Positions 52,265-61,338 of a stretch of 64,000 bases of DNA are shown in pieces; the first letter of the stretch is position 1, and each line of letters opens with the position of its first letter. Position numbers and translations under genes: made by a program. This DNA is from Telluribacter humicola (lineage in GTDB: Bacteria; Bacteroidota; Bacteroidia; Cytophagales; Spirosomataceae): NCBI RefSeq assembly GCF_017355935.1, contig NZ_JAFIQT010000001.1, forward strand, positions 186,001 to 250,000, in the 5' to 3' direction. Below the pieces are notes generated by a model that was given only the letters and a program-made list of their open reading frames with translations, searched no databases and had not been told where the DNA came from.

Positions 52265-52684
52265 CTACTGATTCTGTTCCTGGCTTTCCAGGTAATCAAG
52301 ATAACTTTTGATGATGGCGTAGTCGGCCTCCGCCCAGTCGAGGCTATATAGTTCGTCAGGAGCCAGCCAGCGGATTTCTTCGTGGTCAACAAGCTGGATA
52401 TCAAAGGTCAAAAGCTGACACACAAACGGGACCAGTTGGATTTCGCGCCAGCCGTCGTCGCGTATACTCAGGGGCAGACGGACGCCTATCTCGACCGCCA
52501 CGTTCAGCTCTTCCAGAATCTCGCGATTAAGGGCTTCTTCTTCGGTTTCGTCCTCTTCCAGCTTTCCGCCCGGAAACTCCCATTTCAGAGGTAATGATAG
52601 GGTAGCGCTACGCTGGGCAGCCAATATTTTTCCTTCGTGCTCGATAACAGCACAAGGTACCTTTACAACTAACTTTACCGGCAT
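52265..52684 (-). CDS. MutT-like Nudix hydrolase (8-oxo-dGTP type)
   Basis: A 139-residue protein from the ATG at 52684 (MPVKLVVKVPCAVIEHEGKILAAQRS); another ATG at 52699 is possible. The Nudix box is GGKLEEDETEEEALNREILEEL (G-x5-E-x7-REILEE), and WEFPGGK with AAQRSATLSLPLKWEF is the pattern of MutT/CTP pyrophosphohydrolase relatives that clean oxidised nucleotides. It converges with the EamA gene with 14 bp between stops. Two inverted repeats lie upstream, so it is likely regulated. Confidence 0.92.
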   Translation of the reverse strand: MPVKLVVKVPCAVIEHEGKILAAQRSATLSLPLKWEFPGGKLEEDETEEEALNREILEELNVAVEIGVRLPLSIRDDGWREIQLVPFVCQLLTFDIQLVDHEEIRWLAPDELYSLDWAEADYAIIKSYLDYLESQEQNQ

Positions 52685-52718
52685 TTCTGATCCTACCATT
52701 CCCTTGATTTTCAAGCCG

Positions 52719-52726
52719 CAAAAGTA
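52719..52726 (-). promoter_or_regulatory. Putative -7 promoter element for the MutT-like gene
   Basis: The minus strand reads TACTTTTG, an exact TAnnTTTG match, 34 bp before the chosen start. The 52726-52747 inverted repeat begins right upstream of it. Confidence 0.5.
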
Positions 52727-52747
52727 CGAGTAATAAATGTTACTCGT
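52726..52747. promoter_or_regulatory. Inverted repeat overlapping the MutT-like gene promoter
   Basis: ACGAGTAA (52726-52733) and TTACTCGT (52740-52747) are perfect inverted arms around TAAATG. They fill the spacer between the -7 element and the likely -33 region, where a bound repressor would block RNA polymerase. Confidence 0.55.
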
Positions 52748-52760
52748 GCATTAACTTTTG

Positions 52761-52797
52761 GTAACACCTGTAAAAATCTGTGCCTTTCAGGTGTTAC
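52761..52797. repeat. 10-bp inverted repeat upstream of the MutT-like gene
   Basis: GTAACACCTG (52761-52770) and CAGGTGTTAC (52788-52797) are perfect inverted arms separated by 17 bp. No T-run follows on the minus strand, so it is not an ordinary terminator for ruvB. It could be a second operator or an RNA hairpin. Confidence 0.6.
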
Positions 52798-52904
52798 CTA
52801 TAAACAGAGAATGGTATTTTTTATTGCATAAGCGGCTGAATGCTAAGGTAAAGCGGGTTGCTTAGGGGCTGTAACTACTATGAGTAGAACCCAATGAGTG
52901 CCAA

Positions 52905-53930
52905 CTAAAACAGCTCGCCATTACGGTACTTAGGCACAACTCCCAGGTGCCGGTAGGCCTTTTCGGTAGCTTCGCGTCCCCGTGCGGTACGCTTCAGGTA
53001 CCCTTCCTGAATCAGAAACGGCTCGTAGACCTCCTCAATCGTTTCGGCTTCTTCGCCGCAGGCCGTAGCAATGGTGGAAAGCCCTACAGGACCTCCCTTG
53101 AACTTCTCAATGATCGTGAGCAGGATACGATTATCCATTTCGTCCAGACCGTTCTGATCCACATCCAGCGCTGTAAGGGCCATTTCGGCAATGGCTACCG
53201 TAATGTTGCCCTTGCCTTTGACCTGGGCGAAGTCGCGGGTGCGGCGCAGCAGGTTGTTGGCGATACGTGGGGTACCGCGGCTGCGGCGGGCTATTTCATA
53301 AGAAGCTTCCTCGTCAATGGGGGTACCCAGTATAGATGCTGAGCGACGTACAATAGAAGCCAACAGCTTGGCATCGTAGTACTCCAGGCGCGCATTGATC
53401 CCGAAACGAGCCCGAAGGGGCGAGGTAAGCAAGCCAGCCCGGGTGGTAGCTCCTACCAGCGTAAAAGGATTCAGCCCAATCTGGACGCTGCGGGCGTTGG
53501 GGCCGCTATCCAGCAGGATATCTATTTTGTAGTCCTCCATGGCCGAGTAGAGGTACTCTTCTACGATCGGGTTGAGGCGGTGAATCTCATCAATAAACAA
53601 GACGTCGTACTGCTGCAGGTTGGTCAGGAGTCCGGCCAGGTCACTGGGCTTGTCCAGTACGGGACCCGACGTGATTTTCAGATTAGCGCCCAACTCGTTG
53701 GCTACGATATGCGAGAGGGTGGTCTTGCCCAGGCCCGGAGGGCCGTGCAGCAGTACGTGGTCAAGTGCTTCACCCCGCTGGCGGGCCGCCTGAACGAATA
53801 TCTTCAGGTTAGCCAGCACCTTATCCTGTCCCGTAAAGTCGTCGAACGAAAGAGGGCGTAAGGCCCGTTCGATTTCTTTTTCGGTATTGGAAAGCTGTTC
53901 TTTATCTCCGGTCAAGTAGTCTTTGCGCAT
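52905..53930 (-). CDS. ruvB: Holliday junction branch migration helicase RuvB
   Basis: A 341-residue AAA+ motor that, with RuvA and RuvC, moves and resolves Holliday junctions. The ATG at 53930 gives [38 protein letters not shown]. Walker A is [14 protein letters not shown], Walker [10 protein letters not shown]; sensor 1 is in [11 protein letters not shown] and the arginine-finger region SPLRARFGI follows. The C-terminal winged helix has the RTARGR segment. RuvA and RuvC are not in the window. Confidence 0.97.
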   Translation of the reverse strand: MRKDYLTGDKEQLSNTEKEIERALRPLSFDDFTGQDKVLANLKIFVQAARQRGEALDHVLLHGPPGLGKTTLSHIVANELGANLKITSGPVLDKPSDLAGLLTNLQQYDVLFIDEIHRLNPIVEEYLYSAMEDYKIDILLDSGPNARSVQIGLNPFTLVGATTRAGLLTSPLRARFGINARLEYYDAKLLASIVRRSASILGTPIDEEASYEIARRSRGTPRIANNLLRRTRDFAQVKGKGNITVAIAEMALTALDVDQNGLDEMDNRILLTIIEKFKGGPVGLSTIATACGEEAETIEEVYEPFLIQEGYLKRTARGREATEKAYRHLGVVPKYRNGELF

Positions 53931-53948
53931 GGGGTGTTGGTAACTAAG

Positions 53949-53978
53949 TACCCTTTCCGGCTTGGGCCGGAAAGGGTA
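53949..53978 (-). terminator. Strong hairpin after the T9SS-secreted protein gene
   Basis: Two 13-bp perfect arms (TACCCTTTCCGGC, 53949-53961, and GCCGGAAAGGGTA, 53966-53978) with a 4-nt loop lie about 50 bp past the stop of the 1200-residue gene. There is no T-run, so termination is probable from the stem alone. Confidence 0.6.
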
Positions 53979-54025
53979 TGAATGAGTAGGTCAAAAATAA
54001 GGATTTTTAAGCGGAAAACAGCACC

Positions 54026-57000
54026 CTAGCGTATAACCATAACCGAGCCGCGCATCACCGTAGAGCGGCGGTCGGGGTAGTCTTCACTGCCATAGCTCAC
54101 TACGTAGGCGTAGCTACCCGGCTGTACTTTGGTACCGCGGTAGGTACCATCCCACTTCTGCTCTATGCTGTCGGTCGCAAAAATAACCTCACCCCAGCGG
54201 TTGTAGATCTTAAGGCTGAAGTCCCGGAAGTAAAGACCAAATACATCCAGATAGTCATTGGAGCCGTCGCCGTTGGGCGTGAAGGCGTCAGGAATGTACA
54301 GGCGTGGTTCGCAACGGTCTACTACCACGGTTGTTTTCTCAGTTGCACAGCCTTCCGGATTGGTCGCTATTACCAGGTACTGACCGATCCGGCTTACGGT
54401 GACACTTGCGGTAGTATCCGACGAATGCGGCCACAGGTACGAAAGGTTGTTGCGGCCGTTGGCCTGCAGCTTTACCACCCCTCCCTCATCCACGCAGAGC
54501 GGGAACTCAGGGGCCAGATCTACGGTAGGAGGAGGCGTTGAGCTGATTACAATCTGATCAGTACCTTCACAGCCATTCTCTGCATTACGAACGGTGAGGG
54601 TGTAGGTACCATTTTGTTCTACTACGATGCTTGGGGTAGTAGCTCCGGTACTCCACAGGTACTGGTTGCCGGGGAAGTTGACAGACAGCGGGGCTAGCTG
54701 TACGGTATCACCAATACACACGCCGCGATCCGGACCCAGACGCGCCAGGTTGTCTTTCTCCAGCCCTACAACAATACCCGTAAGAGTAAAGGTACAACCA
54801 CCGGCGTCGGAGGTTTCGAGGCTGTAGGTACCGGGTTGCAGGTTAGTAGCCGTGGCATTGCTGCTGACTACCTGCCCGGTACTGCTGAGCCAGCGGTAGG
54901 TAGTAGGTTGTCCTCCGGTTATGTTGAGGGCGATAGAGCCTGAATCCGGTTGCGTACAGGCGGCATTATCTACCACCGCGGACATTCGCAAGGGGTTAGC
55001 CGCCGATCGGAGGGCAAAGGCCGTATCGGTTGTACAGGCCTGTGGGTTGCCGCTTACGCGTAGCAGGTAAGAACCTTCGCGCAGGCTGTCCACTCTTGGT
55101 CCATTACCCAATGGAGTATTGTCCGGTCGCGTCCAGGTGTAGTTGTACGTCCCTCCCGGACTGATAGACCTGACTTGGATGGCTCCGTCGGCAGAGGTAC
55201 AGGTTGTGGGCGGAAGTAGATCAGCCGCGATGCGGGCCCGGGGGCGGGCTACTACCTGCAGTGTATCCTCATTGTAGCAGTCGTTGCCATTCTTAACCTC
55301 TACGAAGTAGATACCAGGCTGACGAACAGTAATGTCACGGCTGTTTTCGCCGGTATTCCACTTAAACTCGCGCCAGGTCTGGCCGGGAGCGGTGATGACA
55401 ATCGAACTATCATTACACATGGTCGTATCAGGACCCAGTGAGAAAGCGGGTGGACGGCGGATGGTCATTTCCAAGGTATCAGCCTGGAAACATACACCTT
55501 GTGGGCCATTGGCTGCGATGGCTATATATTGACCAGTAGCGGTGGCTTTAAGTACCTTCTCCCGGCTGATAGGACGGCCGTTGTACAGCCACACAAACAG
55601 CTCAGCATCTACATTAGAGTTAAGCTCAACGCTGTTGCGGCATACATCCTGGTCAGGGCCCAGATCGATTGGATCGGGCGTAGCAAATATCTCTACCTGC
55701 TGGGTAAAGGTGGTATCCTTACATCGGTTGATGGCGCGTAGCGTTACGGTATAGATGCCGGGGTTCTGGTAGGTATGCTGTACCTGGGTTTGTTTGCCTG
55801 CCACGGGTGCACTGCCGTCTCCAAAGTTCCAGGTGTACATATCCTCAATCGGCTGACAGAGCGGACTGGCCTGGAACATGGTAGGAGCACCCGTACAGAA
55901 GCCATCGGCCTGGAAGCCGGGGCCGTCCTGCTGCTCCGTGAAGTTCTGCACCAGGCTCGGCAGACCCAGCTGGCTCTTTTTACCACCCAGGCTGACCCCC
56001 TCCGGGTCAAAGTCTACGGCATTGGCCGAGTTCTGATCTGGATTATTGATAACCCCCAGATAGTCGCTACCCTCTATAGCCAGGTAGATCCTACCATCGG
56101 GCCCCACCTGCAAGGCTCCGTATTTCTGCGTTTGCGAACTATCTATGGCAATTCGGGACTCGGCTATAAGGGCAGAGTCCCCCAAACTTATATCGTACTG
56201 TACCAGCAGCGAGGCCGTATCTTTGCCATTCCCGCTGAACGAGACGTACATTTTTTCTCCATCGGGTGAAAATTCCACCCCGTAGGCTTTGGGCGGAGCC
56301 GGCCCCAGATCAATCGTTCGTTCGTATTCAAGTTGCCCCGTAGAGTCTGAGAAGGTAAACAGCTCGACGTAGTTCTTGGGCGGGCCAGGTACTACTACGG
56401 CTAGTCTGCGCTTGCCCGAGGTACTATCCACGGGAGAAAACTTCATGTAGCCTTCCCCCTTTTCAGGCGTGTCATGTGCCATACCCAGCGGGTAGGTACC
56501 GGTTTCGGTCAGGCCGCCCGTCGTAGCATGGAATACACGGAATGTATTGTTGCCGTAGTCGTGAGTAATAACCCAATAGGTACTGTCAGCATCGTTACGT
56601 ACTGAAGCAAGGCGCTCCGTAGTGGTCTGCTGTAGTACAGAATTCTGCTCCACAACGGCTCCGTTTCCATTATTACGGCGCATATCTACTACACTGGTCG
56701 TAAGCAGCTTGGTAGAGTCATTGATGTCCGTCGTCGTAAATACCGTGTAGAGATAGTCACAGCCCCGACAGGTAGGTTGTGGGACGATCAGAGCCGATTG
56801 AGTCGACTGTTTACTTCCTTTCAACGTCTGGCAGCTATCCGCCTGACAGGGCATCTCATTGCCCTCCTTGTCGAAGATTTTTATACCATCTGTATAAAAG
56901 AGTAGCTGTCCTTTGGAGTTAGCGATGGACGAGGTACCCTCCGGCGTATTTAGCTTACCATCCGTTATGGCCTGCGGAGCTCCGTTAGAAAAGTCAAGGC

Positions 57001-57628
57001 CCGCGTTGGAACCGAAGAACCACTTGGCACCCTCCTGCCCCGACTGTTCCAGACATATCTTCACATTAACCCGATCCTGAATTTTACACCCGTTGGGCAG
57101 GATTACTTCTACTGAGTAACAACCTGAGCTATCTACTTCCAGGGTTTGAGTAGTGTCGCCCTTGGGGTACCAGATGAACTTGGCTCCGGCGGGGGCACCA
57201 CCATTAGGGTAAGGATCCAGCGTGATAGTTTGATCAGGACAGATTGTAGTATCCGGTTTCCAGTTCTGGAACATCGGAGGAAGCTCACCAATCTGTATGG
57301 GTACACTAAGACTATCCTTGCTGCCATTCTGCAGCGTTCTTACCAGACTTACCTGATAGGTACCCGGCATAGAATAAGAGTGCTGTGGGTTGCGACGTGT
57401 AGAAGTGTTGTTATCTCCGCTATTGGAGTCACCAAAGTTCCACTGCCACGCTACCGCCGTTTTCAGCGTATCACTGAACGAGGTCGAGTCGTCGGCGCAA
57501 TTGGGGTTAGCCATACATTGCCCTTTGACCACAAAAGGGGTCTGGGCCATTGCGAGGTTACCACACAAGAGCAGTCCAAAACATACAATCCAAAAAAAGT
57601 TGCTGTAAATATTATGTATCCACTTCAT
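54026..57628 (-). CDS. PKD-domain protein with type B T9SS sorting domain
   Basis: A 1200-residue secreted protein of the gliding-type (CHU_C) group. After a signal peptide (MKWIHNIYSNFFWIVCFGLLLCGNLAMA) comes a PKD domain (DTLKTAVAWQWNFGDSNSGDN, about 50-110). A long beta-propeller-like part follows (about 190-570; GKRRLAVVVPGPPKNYVELF, DGRIYLAIEGSDYLGVI), then a second PKD (MYTWNFGDGSAPVAG) and repeated Ig-like segments. The C-terminal ~85 residues (IPDAFTPNGDGSNDYLDVFG, IYNRWGEVIFATDS, GSYAYVVSYGSEDY) are the type B sorting domain recognised by the type IX secretion machinery. It diverges from a PorP/SprF-like gene. Confidence 0.92.
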   Translation of the reverse strand: MKWIHNIYSNFFWIVCFGLLLCGNLAMAQTPFVVKGQCMANPNCADDSTSFSDTLKTAVAWQWNFGDSNSGDNNTSTRRNPQHSYSMPGTYQVSLVRTLQNGSKDSLSVPIQIGELPPMFQNWKPDTTICPDQTITLDPYPNGGAPAGAKFIWYPKGDTTQTLEVDSSGCYSVEVILPNGCKIQDRVNVKICLEQSGQEGAKWFFGSNAGLDFSNGAPQAITDGKLNTPEGTSSIANSKGQLLFYTDGIKIFDKEGNEMPCQADSCQTLKGSKQSTQSALIVPQPTCRGCDYLYTVFTTTDINDSTKLLTTSVVDMRRNNGNGAVVEQNSVLQQTTTERLASVRNDADSTYWVITHDYGNNTFRVFHATTGGLTETGTYPLGMAHDTPEKGEGYMKFSPVDSTSGKRRLAVVVPGPPKNYVELFTFSDSTGQLEYERTIDLGPAPPKAYGVEFSPDGEKMYVSFSGNGKDTASLLVQYDISLGDSALIAESRIAIDSSQTQKYGALQVGPDGRIYLAIEGSDYLGVINNPDQNSANAVDFDPEGVSLGGKKSQLGLPSLVQNFTEQQDGPGFQADGFCTGAPTMFQASPLCQPIEDMYTWNFGDGSAPVAGKQTQVQHTYQNPGIYTVTLRAINRCKDTTFTQQVEIFATPDPIDLGPDQDVCRNSVELNSNVDAELFVWLYNGRPISREKVLKATATGQYIAIAANGPQGVCFQADTLEMTIRRPPAFSLGPDTTMCNDSSIVITAPGQTWREFKWNTGENSRDITVRQPGIYFVEVKNGNDCYNEDTLQVVARPRARIAADLLPPTTCTSADGAIQVRSISPGGTYNYTWTRPDNTPLGNGPRVDSLREGSYLLRVSGNPQACTTDTAFALRSAANPLRMSAVVDNAACTQPDSGSIALNITGGQPTTYRWLSSTGQVVSSNATATNLQPGTYSLETSDAGGCTFTLTGIVVGLEKDNLARLGPDRGVCIGDTVQLAPLSVNFPGNQYLWSTGATTPSIVVEQNGTYTLTVRNAENGCEGTDQIVISSTPPPTVDLAPEFPLCVDEGGVVKLQANGRNNLSYLWPHSSDTTASVTVSRIGQYLVIATNPEGCATEKTTVVVDRCEPRLYIPDAFTPNGDGSNDYLDVFGLYFRDFSLKIYNRWGEVIFATDSIEQKWDGTYRGTKVQPGSYAYVVSYGSEDYPDRRSTVMRGSVMVIR

Positions 57629-57857
57629 GTTTTCGTTACATACTCAAAACCACCTATCTATGAAACTGCTCTTTACGGGACTTCTGTTAATTTTAACGAA
57701 AATAAATTTTTAAAATTTTGTGAGGCGTTTGCACTATTGCTACCCCTTCTGAATCTTTAGTACGTAAAGTCAACCTAATTTGTGAATAATTTTTATAATT
57801 TTTGTCTAGATTGAAATTGCGGCAGATTAATTGTGGTGTTTATAGATTTTGAGCTTT

Positions 57858-58892
57858 ATGATAAAGAGATTACTACTTCTAATAATATTGACCCTAAGTG
57901 TGCTGGAAGGTTGGAGTCAGGACCCGCAATTTTCTCAGTTTTACGCTAATCCGCTCTATCTGAACCCCGCTATGGCAGGTAGTGCACTGGCTCCGAGAGC
58001 TACCGTAAACTACCGGAATCAATGGCCGGCCCTGTCTGCCAACTTCGTAACCAGTTCGTTTGGGGCTGATTTGCATCTGGCCAGTATCAACAGTGGAGTA
58101 GGGGTGCTGGTAACCATGGATAGCCAGGGTATGGGTAATCTTAAGTCAACGGATGTAAGTGCTCTGTATTCATATCAGCTCCGGCTCAACGAAGAAACCT
58201 ACGTACGCATGGGCTTACAAGGTACCTACGCTACCCGTACGCTCGACTACTTTGGGCTCACCTTTGGCGACCAGTATTCCAATCAGGGCTATACCGGTAA
58301 TCCTACGGGAGAGCCCCTGCTTCAGAATGGTATACCGCAGGTATCCTACGCTGACTTCTCGTCCGGAGCCATTATGTACTCTGACTGGTACTGGGCGGGG
58401 CTATCTGTACACCACATGAATCGACCCAATCAGGCCTTTTCGGACCTGGAAATAGCACGACTGCCCATGAAGACCAGCTTTCACGCGGGCCTCCGGATCC
58501 CTTTTGCCGGTTATACCTACCTGGGCAATGAAATAGACCGTGAGAAAACCATCTCTCCGGCTATTATGTACAAATCCCAGGGCAAGTTTGACCAGTTTGA
58601 TGCCGGACTTTACGTTACCTACGCTCCTATGGTATTTGGTGCCTGGTACCGGGGTATTCCGGTCAAGAAGTACGCTGAGAATATCAACAACCACGAATCT
58701 TTCATTGTTTTGGCCGGATTCCGGCAGGACAAGTTTTCTATTGGATATAGCTACGATGCTACTATCTCGACGCTGGGATTTGGCAGCGGTGGTGCCCATG
58801 AAATTTCACTGTCTTACCTGTTTGATGAATTGACGCCCAAGAGCAAGCGCTTCCGGCGTAAAGACAAGCAGCTATCCTGTCCCAAGTTCTGA
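57858..58892 (+). CDS. PorP/SprF family type IX secretion membrane protein
   Basis: 344 residues from the ATG at 57858 (MIKRLLLLIILTLSVLEGWSQ), with a signal peptide. The mature protein opens DPQFSQFYANPLYLNPAMAGS, the PorP/SprF signature, and continues as an outer-membrane beta-barrel (NYRNQWPALSANFVTSSFGADLHL, WYWAGLSVHHMNRPNQAF, FSIGYSYDATISTLGFGSGGAHEISLSY). SprF-type proteins help deliver or anchor type B-sorted proteins, so the divergent 1200-residue neighbour is its likely client. The 229-bp gap between them is AT-rich. Confidence 0.95.
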   Translation: MIKRLLLLIILTLSVLEGWSQDPQFSQFYANPLYLNPAMAGSALAPRATVNYRNQWPALSANFVTSSFGADLHLASINSGVGVLVTMDSQGMGNLKSTDVSALYSYQLRLNEETYVRMGLQGTYATRTLDYFGLTFGDQYSNQGYTGNPTGEPLLQNGIPQVSYADFSSGAIMYSDWYWAGLSVHHMNRPNQAFSDLEIARLPMKTSFHAGLRIPFAGYTYLGNEIDREKTISPAIMYKSQGKFDQFDAGLYVTYAPMVFGAWYRGIPVKKYAENINNHESFIVLAGFRQDKFSIGYSYDATISTLGFGSGGAHEISLSYLFDELTPKSKRFRRKDKQLSCPKF

Positions 58893-58937
58893 TGCTAGTC
58901 AGGCTGTAACCGGATAGAGTAATTCTGAAAAGTAACC

Positions 58938-58945
58938 TATTTTTG
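58938..58945 (+). promoter_or_regulatory. Possible -7 promoter element for the NIPSNAP gene
   Basis: TATTTTTG, an exact TAnnTTTG match, lies just before the terminator hairpin. If used, the transcript would begin at or in the hairpin. No clear -33 element. Confidence 0.3.
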
Positions 58946-58946
58946 T

Positions 58947-58996
58947 ATGAGTAAATAGAGGTACTGCGGTGCCTTCTATTTACTCATTTTTATTTA
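58947..58996 (+). terminator. Rho-independent terminator after the PorP/SprF gene
   Basis: ATGAGTAAATAGA (58947-58959) and TCTATTTACTCAT (58975-58987) form a perfect 13-bp stem followed by TTTTTATTTAT. It lies 17 bp before the NIPSNAP start. Confidence 0.85.
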
Positions 58997-59013
58997 TCAT
59001 TTATCTCATCAAT

Positions 59014-59799
59014 ATGTTGAAGTATATTAGTTTATTCGCTGCTATTATTGCACTTTTCCAACTGAGTGCACCCGTCAGCGCTAGTGCTCCGAAGCGTGAG
59101 TTTTTTGAGATCCGGATCTATCATGTAACTGGTAAGGCTCAGGAGGAGCGTATGGAGAATTACCTTAAGAACGCTTACCTACCCGCTATGCACCGGGCCG
59201 GTATCAAAACCGTTGGAGTGTTCAAGCCTGTCGAGTCAGATACCACTTTCGGTAAGCGTATCTATGTGCTTACGCCCCTGAAGTCCCTGGATCAGCTGGC
59301 AAAGCTTCCGCAGACTCTTGATAAAGACAAAGAATACCAGACCGCGGGTAAAGATTACATTGATTCAGAATTTAAAGATCCTGCCTACGCGCGTTACGAA
59401 ACGATTATTCTGCAAGCTTTCTCAGGTATGCCTCAGCTCCAGAAGCCGGCTCTAAACAGTCCCCGCAGCGAGCGCGTGTACGAACTTCGCAGCTACGAAA
59501 GTCCTTCGGAGAAGCGCTACCTCAACAAGGTAAAGATGTTCAATACGGGTGGCGAGATCGGGATCTTCAACAAGCTGGGCTTCAACGCTGTGTTTTACGG
59601 CGAAGTACTGTCGGGCCGTCGTATGCCTAACCTGATGTACATGACTACTTTTGCTAACAAAGCTTCTCGTGATGAGCACTGGAAGGCTTTCAGCAATGAT
59701 CCTGACTGGGGTAAGCTGAAAGATGTAGCGGAGTACAAGGACAATATGAACAAGCTGGAAATGTTCTTCATGCGTCCCACTGAGTACTCAGATATCTAA
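59014..59799 (+). CDS. Exported NIPSNAP family protein
   Basis: 261 residues from the ATG at 59014 (MLKYISLFAAIIALFQLSAPVSA), with a signal peptide; the upstream GTG at 58969 would add a membrane-like stretch. It carries two NIPSNAP repeats: FFEIRIYHVTGKAQEERMENYLKNAYLPAMHRAG and RVYELRSYESPSEKRYLNKVKMFNTGGEIGIFNKLGF, ending in MFFMRPTEYSDI. Members are a dimeric alpha-beta barrel fold without an agreed enzyme function. It is expected in the periplasm. It converges with the oxidoreductase gene around a 30-bp perfect hairpin. Confidence 0.92.
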   Translation: MLKYISLFAAIIALFQLSAPVSASAPKREFFEIRIYHVTGKAQEERMENYLKNAYLPAMHRAGIKTVGVFKPVESDTTFGKRIYVLTPLKSLDQLAKLPQTLDKDKEYQTAGKDYIDSEFKDPAYARYETIILQAFSGMPQLQKPALNSPRSERVYELRSYESPSEKRYLNKVKMFNTGGEIGIFNKLGFNAVFYGEVLSGRRMPNLMYMTTFANKASRDEHWKAFSNDPDWGKLKDVAEYKDNMNKLEMFFMRPTEYSDI

Positions 59800-59810
59800 T
59801 ATTGGGCTTA

Positions 59811-59873
59811 AGTAGATACCAAAAAGAGCGGGCTCCGGTACTTTACCGGAGCCCGCTCTTTTTGGTATCTACT
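59811..59873. terminator. Exceptional 30-bp perfect hairpin between convergent genes
   Basis: Bases 59811-59840 are exactly complementary in reverse to 59844-59873, with only three loop bases (CTT). The stem includes a GC-rich core and T-runs (TTTTT) on either strand, so it can terminate both convergent genes. Confidence 0.88.
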
Positions 59874-59879
59874 TTCTGT

Positions 59880-61184
59880 TTATACTACATCCACCACGTA
59901 GGGGGCGCGGTACTTACGGGTAAGCATGGCGTTGGCCTCCTTATCGCCCACGAATTTCTCCGTCTTAGGGTCGAAGGTAAGGGCACGGCCGGTGCGGTAG
60001 GCGATGTTGCCCAGGTGAGCCAGACCTGATGACAGGTGAGCCGTTTCGACGGGACCGTTCAGTATAGACGAGTCACGGGCTACTACGGCGTCGATAAAGT
60101 TTTTGTAGTGGTCACCACCGGCTTTGCGGGTAGGGCCGGGCTTGCGTTCACGTCCCAGGAAGGTTTCGTAGAAGTCATAGCCTTTCACAACCATGTACCC
60201 TTCGCTGCCGTAAAATATATTTCCGATATCCACGCCGTCCTCCTTGTTTGTCATCCATGGACGTACCTCAAACTCGATGATCTTCTTTTCTTTAGGATAA
60301 ATGTAAGTAGAGGATAGTACCTCAGGCGTTTCCTGACAGTCATCCCAGAGGAACTTACCACCCGCCGAAGTAATCTTCTCTGGGAAGGTATCTACGCCCA
60401 GTCCCCACATACACAGGTCCGTTTCGTGAATACCTTGGTTGCCAATATCGCCGTTGCCGTAGTTCCAGTTCCAGTGCCAGTTGTAGTGTACATAGTTGCG
60501 GGAGAATGGTTTCATCTCCGCTGGGCCTGTCCACAGGTCGTAGTTCAGGCCTTCGGGTACGGGCTCAGTACCCTTGTTACCGATATCCGGGCGCCACTTG
60601 TATACCAGGCCGCGCGCCATGTACACGTTACCAATCAGACCGTCGCGCAGGTGCTTTACGGCTTCTTTCATCGCCTCCGAACTACGTAGCTGCACGCCGT
60701 GCTGTACGATACGGTTATACTTCTTGGCGGCATCAATCATCTTGCGGCCTTCAGCAAAGTTATGCGAGCCGGGCTTCTCTACGTACACATCCTTACCGGC
60801 CTGGCAAGCCCAGATAGTAGCCAGCGCGTGCCAGTGGTTCGGAGTAGCAATGCTCACCACGTCGATGGATTTATCTTCCATAACCCGACGCAGATCCTGT
60901 TCGGTCTTGACCTTCTTACCTGATTTGGACTCAAATTCCTGTGCAGTCTTCTGCAGTACATTGTTATCCGGATCACAGAAAGTAGCCAGTTCTACGTTAC
61001 TCAGATTAGAGTAGCCACTGATGTGGTTCTTCCCACGGCCATTGAGGCCCAGTACCGCTACCCGTACTTTATCATTGGCTCCAAAGGCACTGGCCGGAAT
61101 AATGGTAGGAATAGTAAGAGCGGCGGCCGCTCCAGCGGTATTCTTAATGAAATCCCTCCGGGATAATTGGTCAAGCTGTTTCAT
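59880..61184 (-). CDS. Tat-exported Gfo/Idh/MocA family oxidoreductase
   Basis: 434 residues from the ATG at 61184. The N-terminus carries a Tat signal (SRRDFIKNTAGAAAALTIPTIIPASAFG; twin Arg at 9-10), so it is exported folded with its cofactor. The Rossmann part has VAVLGLNGRGKNHISGY and the family EKPGSHNF segment (Glu-Lys-Pro near 130). The second domain shows HYNWHWNWNYGNGDIGNQGIHETD, and the C-terminus ends in TGRALTFDPKTEKF. The substrate is probably a sugar or inositol derivative. DUF1080 proteins are usual partners; one is in the window but distant. Confidence 0.93.
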   Translation of the reverse strand: MKQLDQLSRRDFIKNTAGAAAALTIPTIIPASAFGANDKVRVAVLGLNGRGKNHISGYSNLSNVELATFCDPDNNVLQKTAQEFESKSGKKVKTEQDLRRVMEDKSIDVVSIATPNHWHALATIWACQAGKDVYVEKPGSHNFAEGRKMIDAAKKYNRIVQHGVQLRSSEAMKEAVKHLRDGLIGNVYMARGLVYKWRPDIGNKGTEPVPEGLNYDLWTGPAEMKPFSRNYVHYNWHWNWNYGNGDIGNQGIHETDLCMWGLGVDTFPEKITSAGGKFLWDDCQETPEVLSSTYIYPKEKKIIEFEVRPWMTNKEDGVDIGNIFYGSEGYMVVKGYDFYETFLGRERKPGPTRKAGGDHYKNFIDAVVARDSSILNGPVETAHLSSGLAHLGNIAYRTGRALTFDPKTEKFVGDKEANAMLTRKYRAPYVVDVV

Positions 61185-61338
61185 AAGGCAACGGGGATAG
61201 GATAAAATAGTGAAGCTTTGTTCTATTTCTTATAAGACGACAACCCCGTGCTACTTACCTTATTCAGATGAAAAAACTTTAGATAGAATTACCGTCTGAC
61301 CAACAGATGCTTACGATCGGGTAGCCATTGGATGGGTA

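Noticed and set aside
57146-57760. 204-codon plus-strand frame reaching into the gap before porP
   Set aside because: Mostly antisense to the T9SS cargo gene; its C-terminus over the AT-rich gap has no protein-like pattern.
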